From Anaerolineae bacterium (lineage in GTDB: Bacteria > Chloroflexota > Anaerolineae > Promineifilales > Promineifilaceae): DNA of 64,000 bases. Shown piece after piece: positions 16,599 through 24,408 of the stretch (positions are counted from its first letter, which is position 1; each line of letters opens with the position of its first letter). Both the position numbers and the translations under genes were made by a program. The notes under the pieces are model-generated. The model worked only from the letters and a program-made list of their open reading frames with translations. It was not told the DNA's origin and made no database searches. The DNA lies in assembly GCA_023384415.1 (NCBI GenBank), contig JAHDWJ010000010.1:58426-122425 (forward strand), read 5' to 3'.

Positions 16599-16731
16599 GG
16601 TGTGTTTCAACTGAGTTGGGGTGGTTGGTTAAGAACGCGGATGAGCAGGATTAGCGGATTTATTTGGCCCAGAACAATCCGTAAATCCCGTAAATCCGCG
16701 TTCTCCCCTTCAATTGAAATGAAACACACCT
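16599..16731. repeat. MITE-like element with GGTGTGTTT inverted ends, copy 1
   Basis: Starts GGGTGTGTTTCAACTGAG and ends TGAAACACACCTC, so the ends are inverted repeats of about 10 bp. TTGACAAA precedes or follows each end (16592-16599; 16733-16740). The inner part carries the ATCCGCGTT hairpin family. A shorter copy in inverted orientation is at 27720-27790. There is no coding capacity. The right edge forms part of the marR promoter, since TTGACA at 16733 is a good -35 box. Confidence 0.65.
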
Positions 16732-16732
16732 C

Positions 16733-16760
16733 TTGACAAAACGGTAAAACCGCCTATCAT
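16733..16760 (+). promoter_or_regulatory. Promoter of the MarR-type gene
   Basis: TTGACA at 16733-16738 and TATCAT at 16755-16760, spacer 16 bases, 23 bases before the ATG. It is a near-consensus sigma-70-type promoter. The palindromic operator at 16765 lies just downstream, over the probable start of transcription. Confidence 0.6.
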
Positions 16761-16764
16761 TTAC

Positions 16765-16777
16765 TTAGGATTCCGAA
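16765..16777. promoter_or_regulatory. Operator half of a MarR autoregulatory pair
   Basis: TTAGGATTCCGAA is a 13-base palindrome with one mismatch, placed between the -10 box and the start codon of the MarR gene. The perfect form, TTAGGAATCCTAA, lies before the next gene (17420-17432). This strongly suggests autorepression by the encoded protein. Confidence 0.55.
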
Positions 16778-16783
16778 ATAATT

Positions 16784-17401
16784 ATGAATGATACCCCATT
16801 TGCCCTCGATCCCCAGACCCATCATGGCAATACCGCCAGCAAGATACTGTTTGCCTTAGAGCGGCTGTCCCATCTCTTTCGCATACATTGGTGGGAACAA
16901 AACCAGCATTACCAGTTAAGCCCGCTGCAAATGCAGCTTCTTATTATTTTGCGTTTCCAACCCGAATTAGCAGCTGTGTCCGCTCTGGCACGGTACCTGG
17001 AATTGGCTGATGCTACTGTAAGTGATGCCGTGCGGATTTTACACCAGAAGGGGTTGGTTGAGAAACGCCCCAATACCGAGGATGGTCGTCGCCAAACCCT
17101 TAGTTTAAGCGAAAATGGTGACAAGATTGCCACAGAATTAGCTCAGTTTGCCAATCAGGTGCGGGATTTGGTTTTGGACATCCCTAATCAGGGGATTTTT
17201 TTAGAGTCATTACTGCTGCTGATGCAATCGTTGCAGCGCAATAACTTTATTCCCATGCAGCAAATGTGTACCACTTGCCGCCACTTTCAGCGCGTAGCCG
17301 ATGGCTCACCCCCCTACTACTGTCACCTGCTCAACAAGCCGCTGGCCGCCTACGACCTGCGCGTTCACTGCCCAGAGCATGAGGTTGAAGCTGCCAGATA
17401 A
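16784..17401 (+). CDS. MarR-family regulator with C-terminal Cys cluster
   Basis: A 205-residue dimeric DNA-binding protein. The winged helix covers residues 45-110 (SALARYLELADATVSDAVRI recognition region and the DGRRQTLSLSENG wing). MarR proteins are usually about 140-160 residues; here a tail of about 50 residues holds CTTC (about 162-165), a Cys near 182 and HCPEH near 199. These Cys could bind zinc or an Fe-S cluster or act as a redox switch; that is inference. The leader is very short and lacks a ribosome site. The palindromes before this gene and the next are its likely operators. Confidence 0.88.
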   Translation: MNDTPFALDPQTHHGNTASKILFALERLSHLFRIHWWEQNQHYQLSPLQMQLLIILRFQPELAAVSALARYLELADATVSDAVRILHQKGLVEKRPNTEDGRRQTLSLSENGDKIATELAQFANQVRDLVLDIPNQGIFLESLLLLMQSLQRNNFIPMQQMCTTCRHFQRVADGSPPYYCHLLNKPLAAYDLRVHCPEHEVEAAR

Positions 17402-17419
17402 TTTTTTTCACTTATATAC

Positions 17420-17432
17420 TTAGGAATCCTAA
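17420..17432. promoter_or_regulatory. Perfect operator TTAGGAATCCTAA
   Basis: Thirteen-base perfect palindrome with a central A, overlapping a TATACT -10-like box at 17415-17420 and 24 bases before the DUF2024 start. It matches the operator at 16765 in 11 of 13 positions. Binding by the MarR protein would block the promoter. Confidence 0.6.
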
Positions 17433-17455
17433 TATAGTTAAAAAGGAGAACAATT

Positions 17456-17728
17456 ATGAATTGTGAGGTATTTGACACCTACGTAACCCGCCCGGATGGG
17501 CAGTTAATGCACTTTGATGTGCTGGTGCCCACCGGCACAGCGCCGGAAACGGCCCTGGCCTATGGGCAGGCATACCTGGCCGCAGTCGGGGTGACTGATA
17601 GCCAGGTCACGGCCGAACGCTGCCGCTTTTGCCACGTGGAGCAGGCCACGCCAGAAGCGGCACAGGCCATAGCCCGGCAAGGGTATTTTATCGTGGCTAT
17701 GGAAGGGTGTCCGCTCACCATCGCCTGA
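17456..17728 (+). CDS. DUF2024 family protein
   Basis: A 90-residue protein with the family features: VFDTYVTRPDGQLMHFDVLV at the start, the ERCRFCHVEQA motif with a CxxC-like Cys/His group near residues 61-64, and the end IVAMEGCPLTIA. Members are small proteins of unknown function. AAGGAG at 17443-17448 sets the start. It is under the putative MarR operator and followed 18 bases later by the protoglobin remnant, so it belongs to a small regulon. Confidence 0.86.
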   Translation: MNCEVFDTYVTRPDGQLMHFDVLVPTGTAPETALAYGQAYLAAVGVTDSQVTAERCRFCHVEQATPEAAQAIARQGYFIVAMEGCPLTIA

Positions 17729-17746
17729 AATAATATATGGAGGTTT

Positions 17747-17908
17747 ATGATGAGTGAGATAGCTGGATATACCTATGGGACAGTGGCCGTTGCCCCATCC
17801 CCTATCTCTTTAGATGAGTTGGAAAAGCTCAAAGCCACCGTCCTGTTTGGTGAGGAAACAGATGCTCACCCTGGCCCTCTCCCGTTGTGGGAGAGGGGCC
17901 GGGGGTAA
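17747..17908 (+). pseudogene. Protoglobin gene, 5' fragment interrupted by a repeat
   Basis: Starts after TGGAGG; reads SEIAGYTYGTVAVAPSPISL and DELEKLKATVLFGEE, which is the start of protoglobins (about 195 residues, haem proteins binding O2, CO and NO). At about 17868 homology stops and the frame continues into a dispersed GGAGAGGGG palindrome, giving HPGPLPLWERGRG and a stop at 17906. Only about 40 of about 195 residues remain; the haem-binding part is gone. Promoter and ribosome site are intact, so this is a recent loss. Confidence 0.6.
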
Positions 17909-17916
17909 GGGGTGAC
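17868..17916. repeat. Palindromic CCCTCTCCC/GGGAGAGGG element
   Basis: GGCCCTCTCCC, a short GTTG centre and TGGGAGAGGGGCC make a strong hairpin, followed by GGGGGTAAGGGGTGA. The type is common as a dispersed repeat in many bacterial genomes. Here it sits at the break of the protoglobin gene. Confidence 0.65.
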
Positions 17917-17938
17917 TGATCAACTGTACGGTTACATT

Positions 17939-18730
17939 CTAGATGCTCACTAAGAACGCCGTGATTGCTTCTAATACCTGCTCTGGTGCTTCCATGTTGG
18001 CCATGTGGCCTGCCCCAGGCACCATGACCTGGTGTGCCTGCGGAACCTGCCCGGCGATGAGATCGGTAATGCGCCGGAAATCGGGCAGATCAAGCTCGCC
18101 CACGATGGCCAGCAAGGGCATAGTTAACTCCTCTAACCGGAACGCGGCCGCTGGCTCCAGCCCTATCTCTGGGTTTTCGTTGACAAAGTGCCAACCAGAG
18201 TAATCGCCAATCATCTGCTCCAGACGGGCAGCCACATCGGGCTGGCCCATGGCTGGGGCAAAGAGGGGGTGGGTGAGCCAGGATGTTTTCGCGGCCGCAA
18301 TCCCCCCTTCCCGTGTCCGCTGCCACACCAGCCCATCCCGTGCTGACCCTTCGGCCGACCAGGCAAAACCGCCCAACACCGTATCTATCAATATCAGGGA
18401 AAGAACGCGGCCAGGGTGGGTAAGGGCAAAATCAATCGCCACCGCTCCCCCTTTGGACAGCCCTACCAGATGAGCCTGGGCAATCCCCAACTCATCTAGC
18501 AGCCCGGCCAGATCGTCCACGTGGGAATACGGTTCACCTGTGGGCACATCTGACCGGCCAAAGCCGCGCATATCATAGCGGGTGACCTGGAACTGCTGCG
18601 CCAGGGGTAGAAACTGGTCATCCCACATGCGCGTATCCAGGGTGAAGCCGTGGATCAAGACGACAGCCTGACCGGAACCGGACGTCTCACAGTAAAGACG
18701 ACTGTTGTTAACTTGGATGAATTTTTGCAT
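17939..18730 (-). CDS. Alpha/beta hydrolase
   Basis: A 263-residue cytosolic hydrolase. [10 protein letters not shown] forms the oxyanion region, Ser92 lies in the nucleophile elbow GLSKG, the acid is in GELDLPDF (about 213) and His in GAGHMANME (about 241). This matches the lactonase/haloperoxidase-like branch (for example 3-oxoadipate enol-lactonase), but no aromatic pathway is encoded nearby, so the substrate is open. The palindrome GCGTAT-GGTT-ATACGC lies 17-32 bases upstream of the start. Confidence 0.88.
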   Translation of the reverse strand: MQKFIQVNNSRLYCETSGSGQAVVLIHGFTLDTRMWDDQFLPLAQQFQVTRYDMRGFGRSDVPTGEPYSHVDDLAGLLDELGIAQAHLVGLSKGGAVAIDFALTHPGRVLSLILIDTVLGGFAWSAEGSARDGLVWQRTREGGIAAAKTSWLTHPLFAPAMGQPDVAARLEQMIGDYSGWHFVNENPEIGLEPAAAFRLEELTMPLLAIVGELDLPDFRRITDLIAGQVPQAHQVMVPGAGHMANMEAPEQVLEAITAFLVSI

Positions 18731-18746
18731 AGTGACAATTATAGAG

Positions 18747-18762
18747 GCGTATGGTTATACGC
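18747..18762. promoter_or_regulatory. GCGTAT-GGTT-ATACGC palindrome
   Basis: A perfect 6+6 palindrome upstream of the minus-strand hydrolase, within its probable leader. It matches the palindromes at 15400 and 16470. It is an operator candidate. Confidence 0.4.
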
Positions 18763-18765
18763 TGG

Positions 18766-19176
18766 TTATATCGGAATAGCACCTAATTGCTGCATCAAAC
18801 CCAGGAAGTCAGCATTGAGCCACATTTCGGCCGCTTTGCTGCTCTCGAAGCGCATGATGACCACGGTATTGACAACCGCCGCCCTGCTCGTGGCCGGAAT
18901 GCCCTGGAACTCGGCCTGGTGTGTGCCTTGCAGGGTATGGGGCACAGCCACCCGGTTGCCCTCGGCGATCATATCGCCTACGGGAAAGCGAGAATCGGGA
19001 AAGGCGGTTAAGAGGACGGACATGGTGGCTTTATAGCCGGCCGTGTCCAGCGTTTCCGGCCCCCAGCCGTGAAAACGGCAGTCAGGTGTACAATGAGCAG
19101 CCACACTATCCAGGTCGCGCCGATCCAACGCGGACATAATCTGGCGAGCAATCGTTTTAATCTGTTCAGTTGACAT
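18766..19176 (-). CDS. SnoaL-like polyketide-cyclase family protein
   Basis: A 136-residue NTF2-like cone-fold protein: a helix (IARQIMSALDRRDLDSVAAH), then CRFHGWGPETLDTAGYKATM and the AFPDSRFPVGDMIAEGNRVA strand pair seen in the SnoaL/ester-cyclase family. Members are cyclases, isomerases or ligand binders. No polyketide genes are nearby, so an ester-cyclase-like unknown role is more likely. A second NTF2-like gene precedes it on the same strand with a 12-base gap. Confidence 0.84.
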   Translation of the reverse strand: MSTEQIKTIARQIMSALDRRDLDSVAAHCTPDCRFHGWGPETLDTAGYKATMSVLLTAFPDSRFPVGDMIAEGNRVAVPHTLQGTHQAEFQGIPATSRAAVVNTVVIMRFESSKAAEMWLNADFLGLMQQLGAIPI

Positions 19177-19188
19177 GAGTAAATTTCC

Positions 19189-19599
19189 TTATTGTTTGAA
19201 CGCGGCCGCCATCGTGGCTGTGTCATAAAACTCACGCATCCGGACAATCTTACCCTCGCGCACGGTGAACAGGTGGGCCCAATCGGTCTCAAACAGGCGG
19301 TTACTGTTTTTGACCAGCACTCGTTCATGCCCCAGCACCAGCACATGCTCGCCCATGGGGATCACCTCATGGGGGCCAAATTCCAGGACTTCACATGTTT
19401 TGGCGATGGTGATGAAAAAATCAACCATTTGTTGGTGCCCCAGCCGTTGACCAGCAAAAGGGACATCTTGCGGCCGCCCCACAAAATGCCAGTCTACCTG
19501 TTCATCCAGCAGGTTGAGGATAGCGGGCATATCGGCCCGGCCGAAAGCAGCGTATAACCCTTGCACTATTTGAACTTGATGGCCATTTTCATTGCTCAT
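19189..19599 (-). CDS. SnoaL/NTF2-like protein
   Basis: A 136-residue protein: QIVQGLYAAFGRADMPAILN helix pair, EQVDWHFVGRPQDVPFAGQR, and the strand FTVREGKIVRMREFYDTATM typical of SnoaL-like domains. The ATG at 19599 follows GAGGAAAG; the longer open frame to 19668 lacks support. It is co-directional and adjacent to the other SnoaL gene, and the pair may have arisen by duplication although identity looks low. Confidence 0.84.
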   Translation of the reverse strand: MSNENGHQVQIVQGLYAAFGRADMPAILNLLDEQVDWHFVGRPQDVPFAGQRLGHQQMVDFFITIAKTCEVLEFGPHEVIPMGEHVLVLGHERVLVKNSNRLFETDWAHLFTVREGKIVRMREFYDTATMAAAFKQ

Positions 19600-19664
19600 T
19601 GTCTTTCCTCTTGTTGACGGGAGTGGTGGATAGAAAAATCCGTCAACCCCGTAAATCATATTCT

Positions 19665-19735
19665 TCAACGCGGATTGGCGGAATTAACGGATAGAAGGAT
19701 CCGTTAATCCTGCCAAGCCTGTTAATGGTCAACAG
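19665..19735. repeat. ATCCGTTAATCC hairpin repeat
   Basis: AACGCGGATTGGCGGAATTAA, then GGATCCGTTAATCCTGCC. The halves pair and match the repeat family at 9150, 16633 and 63790. It is intergenic. Confidence 0.6.
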
Positions 19736-19870
19736 TATAGGGCAGCAGCCGCTCACCTTCCAGGCCAAAAACTGTTCACTTTTTGTTCAATGCCTTTACT
19801 CAAATCTCCGCTATAATGCCAGGAATTTTGGCGAATCAAGGTGAAGATCAGATGCCATCGCTGATAATGA

Positions 19871-20416
19871 CAACGCCGGATAACCGACCAAAAGCGGGCA
19901 ACCGTTACCAGTTGCAGCGGCCGCAGCTATGGCGTCTATGGGCATGATTGGCGGCCGGCCCTGGCCTGGCTCACTCTCTTGGGAGAGCGGGAGCTGAACC
20001 CCCAGGCCGAAAGGCTCGTCGCGGCCGCTCCCCCTCTCCTGGATGAAGAAAGTTTCGCGGCCGCTGTACGCCAGCTTTTACGTGACTTCACCGATGATAA
20101 CCATTTACGCAGCACTCCTTTGTGGCAAACCCGGCTGGGGCAGCAGTTGGGCAGTTCCGGGGAAAACCCAGCCGATAGCTTGCGTCAATTGGTGTGGCAA
20201 ATTGTCGAACCGCTGCAACACTCCCCCCGTCAGGCCAAACTGTACCATGCTCTGTACCATACCTATTTGCGGCCGGCCGCCACCCAGGAACAGGCTGCTG
20301 AACTCCTCGATCTCCCGTTCAGTACCTACCGCCGCCACTTGCGCGAAGGGGTGGCCTACCTGGTTAAACATCTGTGGCAAATGAACGCCATACCAATTGG
20401 CCGTGAACATGTCTAA
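19871..20416 (+). pseudogene. 3' remnant of a Chloroflexota-type regulator with C-terminal HTH
   Basis: The frame is open from 19871 with no ATG. It reads GRSYGVYGHDWR, then LAWLTLLGERELNP, and ends with QEQAAELLDLPFSTYRRHLR and VAYLVKHLWQ, which looks like a sigma-4-like helix-turn-helix. I associate this C-terminal arrangement with much longer Chloroflexota regulatory proteins; here the N-terminal several hundred residues are missing. A TTG start at 19979 would give a 145-residue product, so expression of the HTH part alone is possible. It ends 82 bases before the SARP-kinase gene. Confidence 0.5.
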
Positions 20417-20498
20417 AAACGAGTGACGAGGTAAAATTAAGCCGTGCGTTGACTGCTTTGGCCTTTATCTTTGTTCTATCCCGGTTAAACCTCGATTT

Positions 20499-23400
20499 AT
20501 GACGACCGTTTTAGAGATTCGGTTGTTTGGCGGTGTAGAAATTCGCCAGAATGGGGCCTTGCTTAGCAGCTTTGTCTCGCATAAGGTCCCGGCTTTGTTG
20601 GCCTACCTGGTGGTGACTGGCCGGCCGCACTCCCGTGACACCCTGGCCGCGCTCCTTTGGGGGGAACTGTCTGACGCGGATGCGAAGAATAATTTACGCC
20701 AGGCGTTGAGTAATCTGCGTAAATTGGTTGAGCCGTATCTGCTTATCACCCGTGACACCGTGGCCTGGAACGCGGCCGCTTCCTTTACCCTCGACATTGC
20801 CCAATTTGAAACCCATCTCCGCGCCGGACGGGATGTGCCCCCAGCCATCCGGGCTGAGGCGTTCCAACGAGCGGCCGCACTCTACCAGGGTGATTTTTTA
20901 GCCGGTTTTTTTGTTCGGGAAGCTCCGGAGTTTGAAGAATGGATGCTGGGGCAGCGGGTGCGCTACCGGGAACTGGCCCTTCATGCCCTGCACACCCTCT
21001 GTGAATATCACCTGGGGCGAGGGGAATATAGCCGGACCATAGATTTTGCCAGCCGCCTGTTGGCTCTCGACCCCTGGCGCGAAGGAGCATATCGCCAACT
21101 AATGCTGGCGTTGTCTCGCAGTGGGCAGCGGGCGGCCGCCTTGGCCCAATATGAAACCTGTCGCCGCATTTTAGAGCAAGAGTTGGGGGTGGCCCCCGCC
21201 GCTGAGACGACGGCCCTTTACCAGCGCATCAAGGCGGCGGGGGATGCACCCCGGCCCCGCCTGCCCTTGCAGCCAACTCCCTTTGTGGGCCGGACGGCTG
21301 AACTGGCGGAGATTGAATCGCTCCTGCTGCGCCCCGAATGCCGCCTCATTACCTTGTTGGGGGCAGGGGGAATTGGCAAAACCCGGCTAGGGCTGCAAGC
21401 GGCCGCGCAGGCCAGTCAGCATGGGTTGTTTTTGCAAGGGGTGTTCTTCGTCCCCTTAGAAGGGGTGGAGACAGTGACTGGGCTGGCGACGGCTATGGCC
21501 CACGCCGTTAGTTTTCCTTTCGGTGGGGGCCAGGAGCCAACGGCCCAACTGCTAGAGTACCTTCAGGAGCGGGAACTGCTGCTGGTTTTAGATAATTTTG
21601 AGCAGCTCCTGGACACGGCCCCCTGGCTCATTACTTTGCTGCAACAGGCTCCAGGGGTCAAGCTGCTGCTGACTTCTCGTGAGCGGCTTCATCTGCAATG
21701 GGAATGGTGTGTGGCCCTGGAGGGGTTGAATTTCCCGGCGGCCGGCCCAGCCTCCATCCGGCTTTCTCACCCTGCTGACAGCCTGCCGGACGCGGCCGCT
21801 TATAGTGCCGTCCAGCTTTTTATCGCCCGTGCCCGTTCCGCCCGCCATGATTTTGCCCCTGATGCGGCCGCTCTGACCCATATTATCCACATCTGCCAAC
21901 TGACTGCTGGTATGCCCCTGGCTCTGGAGCTGGCGGCTGCCAATATCCCCCATTTCACCTGTGCTGAAATCGCTACGTCTATCGCCCAAAACCTGGATTT
22001 CCTCACTTCTGCTTACCGGGATATTCCCACCCGGCAGCGCAGCCTGCGGGCGGTGTTTGATTACTCCTGGGGGTTGCTCACCCCAGCCGAGCAGCAGCTT
22101 TTTGCCGCCCTTTCCCTGTTTCGCGGTGGCTTTACCCAAGACGCAGCCGGCCAGGTAGCCGGTGGGACGCGGCCGCTGCTGGCTTCTCTGGCCGATAAAT
22201 CATTGCTTCGTTGGGATGAACGGAGCGGCCGTTACTTTTTGCATGAGATGACCCGCCACTATGCGGCCCAGCGATTAGATGAAACCCCCCAGGCTAAACA
22301 ACCGGTTTATCGCCGTTATGCCGAACATTTTTTGGCCCTGGCGGAGAAAGCTGAAACCGAATTTCATGGGGAACAGCAAGAAGCGTGGGTGGCCCGATTG
22401 GAGCTAGAACACAACAATGTGCGGAATGCCCTTGAATGGTGTTGGCAAACTGGGGCTTATGAGTTATACGGCCGGTTAGCTGGGGCGATCTGGCCTTTCT
22501 GGTATTTACGCAGCTATTACCGGGAAGGGTTGAACTGGTTGCAACCAGTTTTGGAACATACAACCGGCATTCCTCAACCCATTCAAGCCAAACTGCTGCG
22601 CGGGGCGGGAGTCATGGCTAACCAGTTGGCCGATTATGAGACGGCCATTGCTTACCTATCCCAAACCATCACCATTCTGCACGAGATTGGTGAGCCGTCA
22701 CCCCTGGCCCGTGCCCTAAACAGTCTGGCGGTTGTGTACCATGCGATGGGTGATTACTCTCCGGCCAGAGCGTTGTGGGAACAATGTTTAACCCTCCAGC
22801 AGGCGGCCGCCGACCGTATCGGCATGGCCCAGACCTTACAGAATCTCTCAGCATTGGAGCTAGATGAGGGGAATCTGGCGCGGGTGCTTGAATTGGGCAC
22901 AGAAGCGCTGCGTATTTTCCGGGCCGAGGGAATTAAGTGGGGAATTGCCTATGTTTCGATTAACCTGGGCACCTGTCTGCTAGAACAAGGGGATTTGCCG
23001 AATGCCCGGACGGTTATCATGGAAAGCCTGATCCTGTGCCGGGAATTGGGCAGTATGGATAGTGTAGCCGATTGTCTGGATGTGTTGGCTGGGGTAGAGG
23101 CACGGGAAAATCAGCCGGTGCGGGCGGTCATCTATGTGGCGGCCGCCGATAAAATCCGGGTGCAGTTGGGTAACCAACGCCATGCTGGGGGTGTGGTAGC
23201 TTATGAACGGCTGCTCACCGATTTGCGGGCCCATCTGGTCCCGGCCATATTTCAGGCAGCCTGGGATAAGGGGAGTGGGTTGGATAGTGACCTGCTGTTG
23301 GATGCGGTGCAAACAGGAGACCTGGCCGGGCTGACTATCTATCCGGCTGCCGCTCCCTCTCTGGCAAAGGGAAAGGATTTGTCGGGTGGTAGCCGTTCAG

Positions 23401-24260
23401 GATTACCTGTGCCAATGGTTGAGGCTGCTCTGTTAGCGGCCGCGCTTGCCGGACTCTCTGTGGGCAATTATGTGATAGAGAGTCTGGTGGCTCGCGGGGG
23501 AATGGGTGAGTTATACCGGGCAGTGGATAGGCAGACCGGGCAGATTGTCGCTTTGAAGCGGCTGCTGCCTCACCTGGTGGTTGCTGGTTCTGACTATCTG
23601 GCCCGTTTTCGACGAGAAGCGGAAGTGCTGCGCCGCCTTAACCATCCTAATATTGTTAAGATGATTGAGGCGATAGAACTGGATGATCAGCTAACTATTG
23701 TTATGGAATATGTTCCTGGGGGGTCTTTGCAGCAGTTATTGGCCGCAGGGGTTGGGCTGCCGCGGCCGCAGGCGGTAACCATTGCTCTGGAGCTGGCCGA
23801 CGCCCTGGCCCGCACCCACCATCTAGGCATTATTCATCGGGATTTGAAACCGGCCAATGTCCTGATCGCTGAGGATGGAACACCCCGCCTGACTGATTTT
23901 GGGATTGCCCGGCTGGGGCAGGGACATACGAGACTGACGCAGCAAGGCACAACCTTGGGCACAGCCGCTTACATGGCCCCGGAAGCGTATTTGGGGGAAG
24001 AGTTAGATAGCCGGGCGGATGTCTGGTCTTTTGGGGTTATGTTGTATGAAATGCTGGCTGGCCGTAACCCGTTTGTCCATGAACAGATCGCGGCCACGAT
24101 TACTGGTGTTTTGTATAGCCCACTGCCCGATATTCGCCAGGATTGCCCTGATATTCCTGCTTCACTGGCCCACCTGTTGCAGCAAATGTTGGTTCGGGAG
24201 CGGCCGCAGCGATTAGGCAGTATGCGCCAGGTGGCGGCGATTTTGGAGCAGGTGGCGTAG
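20499..24260 (+). CDS. SARP-BTAD-NB-ARC-TPR regulator fused to a Ser/Thr protein kinase
   Basis: A 1253-residue protein. Residues 1-95: winged helix (LEIRLFGGVEIRQNGALL); 95-245: bacterial transcriptional activator domain; 255-560: NB-ARC with P-loop GAGGIGKT near 290 and LLLVLDNFEQLL near 361; 620-930: TPR-like repeats; 985-1250: a eukaryotic-type kinase with the glycine loop ARGGMGELYRA, lysine in IVALKRL, HRDLKPAN near 1113, DFGIAR near 1134 and the APE-like MAPEAYLGEE. All catalytic residues are present, so the kinase should be active. The usual fusions have the kinase at the N-terminus; this order is unusual. Signal sensing, ATP switching, promoter binding and phosphorylation would be in one chain. 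Targets are unknown. Confidence 0.92.
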   Translation: MTTVLEIRLFGGVEIRQNGALLSSFVSHKVPALLAYLVVTGRPHSRDTLAALLWGELSDADAKNNLRQALSNLRKLVEPYLLITRDTVAWNAAASFTLDIAQFETHLRAGRDVPPAIRAEAFQRAAALYQGDFLAGFFVREAPEFEEWMLGQRVRYRELALHALHTLCEYHLGRGEYSRTIDFASRLLALDPWREGAYRQLMLALSRSGQRAAALAQYETCRRILEQELGVAPAAETTALYQRIKAAGDAPRPRLPLQPTPFVGRTAELAEIESLLLRPECRLITLLGAGGIGKTRLGLQAAAQASQHGLFLQGVFFVPLEGVETVTGLATAMAHAVSFPFGGGQEPTAQLLEYLQERELLLVLDNFEQLLDTAPWLITLLQQAPGVKLLLTSRERLHLQWEWCVALEGLNFPAAGPASIRLSHPADSLPDAAAYSAVQLFIARARSARHDFAPDAAALTHIIHICQLTAGMPLALELAAANIPHFTCAEIATSIAQNLDFLTSAYRDIPTRQRSLRAVFDYSWGLLTPAEQQLFAALSLFRGGFTQDAAGQVAGGTRPLLASLADKSLLRWDERSGRYFLHEMTRHYAAQRLDETPQAKQPVYRRYAEHFLALAEKAETEFHGEQQEAWVARLELEHNNVRNALEWCWQTGAYELYGRLAGAIWPFWYLRSYYREGLNWLQPVLEHTTGIPQPIQAKLLRGAGVMANQLADYETAIAYLSQTITILHEIGEPSPLARALNSLAVVYHAMGDYSPARALWEQCLTLQQAAADRIGMAQTLQNLSALELDEGNLARVLELGTEALRIFRAEGIKWGIAYVSINLGTCLLEQGDLPNARTVIMESLILCRELGSMDSVADCLDVLAGVEARENQPVRAVIYVAAADKIRVQLGNQRHAGGVVAYERLLTDLRAHLVPAIFQAAWDKGSGLDSDLLLDAVQTGDLAGLTIYPAAAPSLAKGKDLSGGSRSGLPVPMVEAALLAAALAGLSVGNYVIESLVARGGMGELYRAVDRQTGQIVALKRLLPHLVVAGSDYLARFRREAEVLRRLNHPNIVKMIEAIELDDQLTIVMEYVPGGSLQQLLAAGVGLPRPQAVTIALELADALARTHHLGIIHRDLKPANVLIAEDGTPRLTDFGIARLGQGHTRLTQQGTTLGTAAYMAPEAYLGEELDSRADVWSFGVMLYEMLAGRNPFVHEQIAATITGVLYSPLPDIRQDCPDIPASLAHLLQQMLVRERPQRLGSMRQVAAILEQVA

Positions 24261-24334
24261 AGATGACAGGTGAAGCGTGAGGTATCAGCCCTTGCTGCTG
24301 ACTTCTCCAGGTATCTTCTCAATAAGTTGGGCTG

Positions 24335-24390
24335 AACCTTCGGAAGGTTTAGGCAATGGAGAAGCTCTTGGGTCAAACCTTCCGAAGGTT
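24335..24390. repeat. Inverted pair AACCTTCGGAAGGTTT
   Basis: AACCTTCGGAAGGTTT (24335-24350) and its exact complement (24375-24390), each nearly palindromic in itself. They lie between two convergent genes and can form one large or two small hairpins; a bidirectional terminator is possible. Confidence 0.7.
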
Positions 24391-24408
24391 ACACGTTTTA
24401 CTGAGATG

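Noticed and set aside
11594-24260. Secondary-metabolite gene cluster regulated by SARP proteins
   Set aside because: No synthase, carrier protein or tailoring set is present; the SnoaL-like and hydrolase genes alone are not enough.
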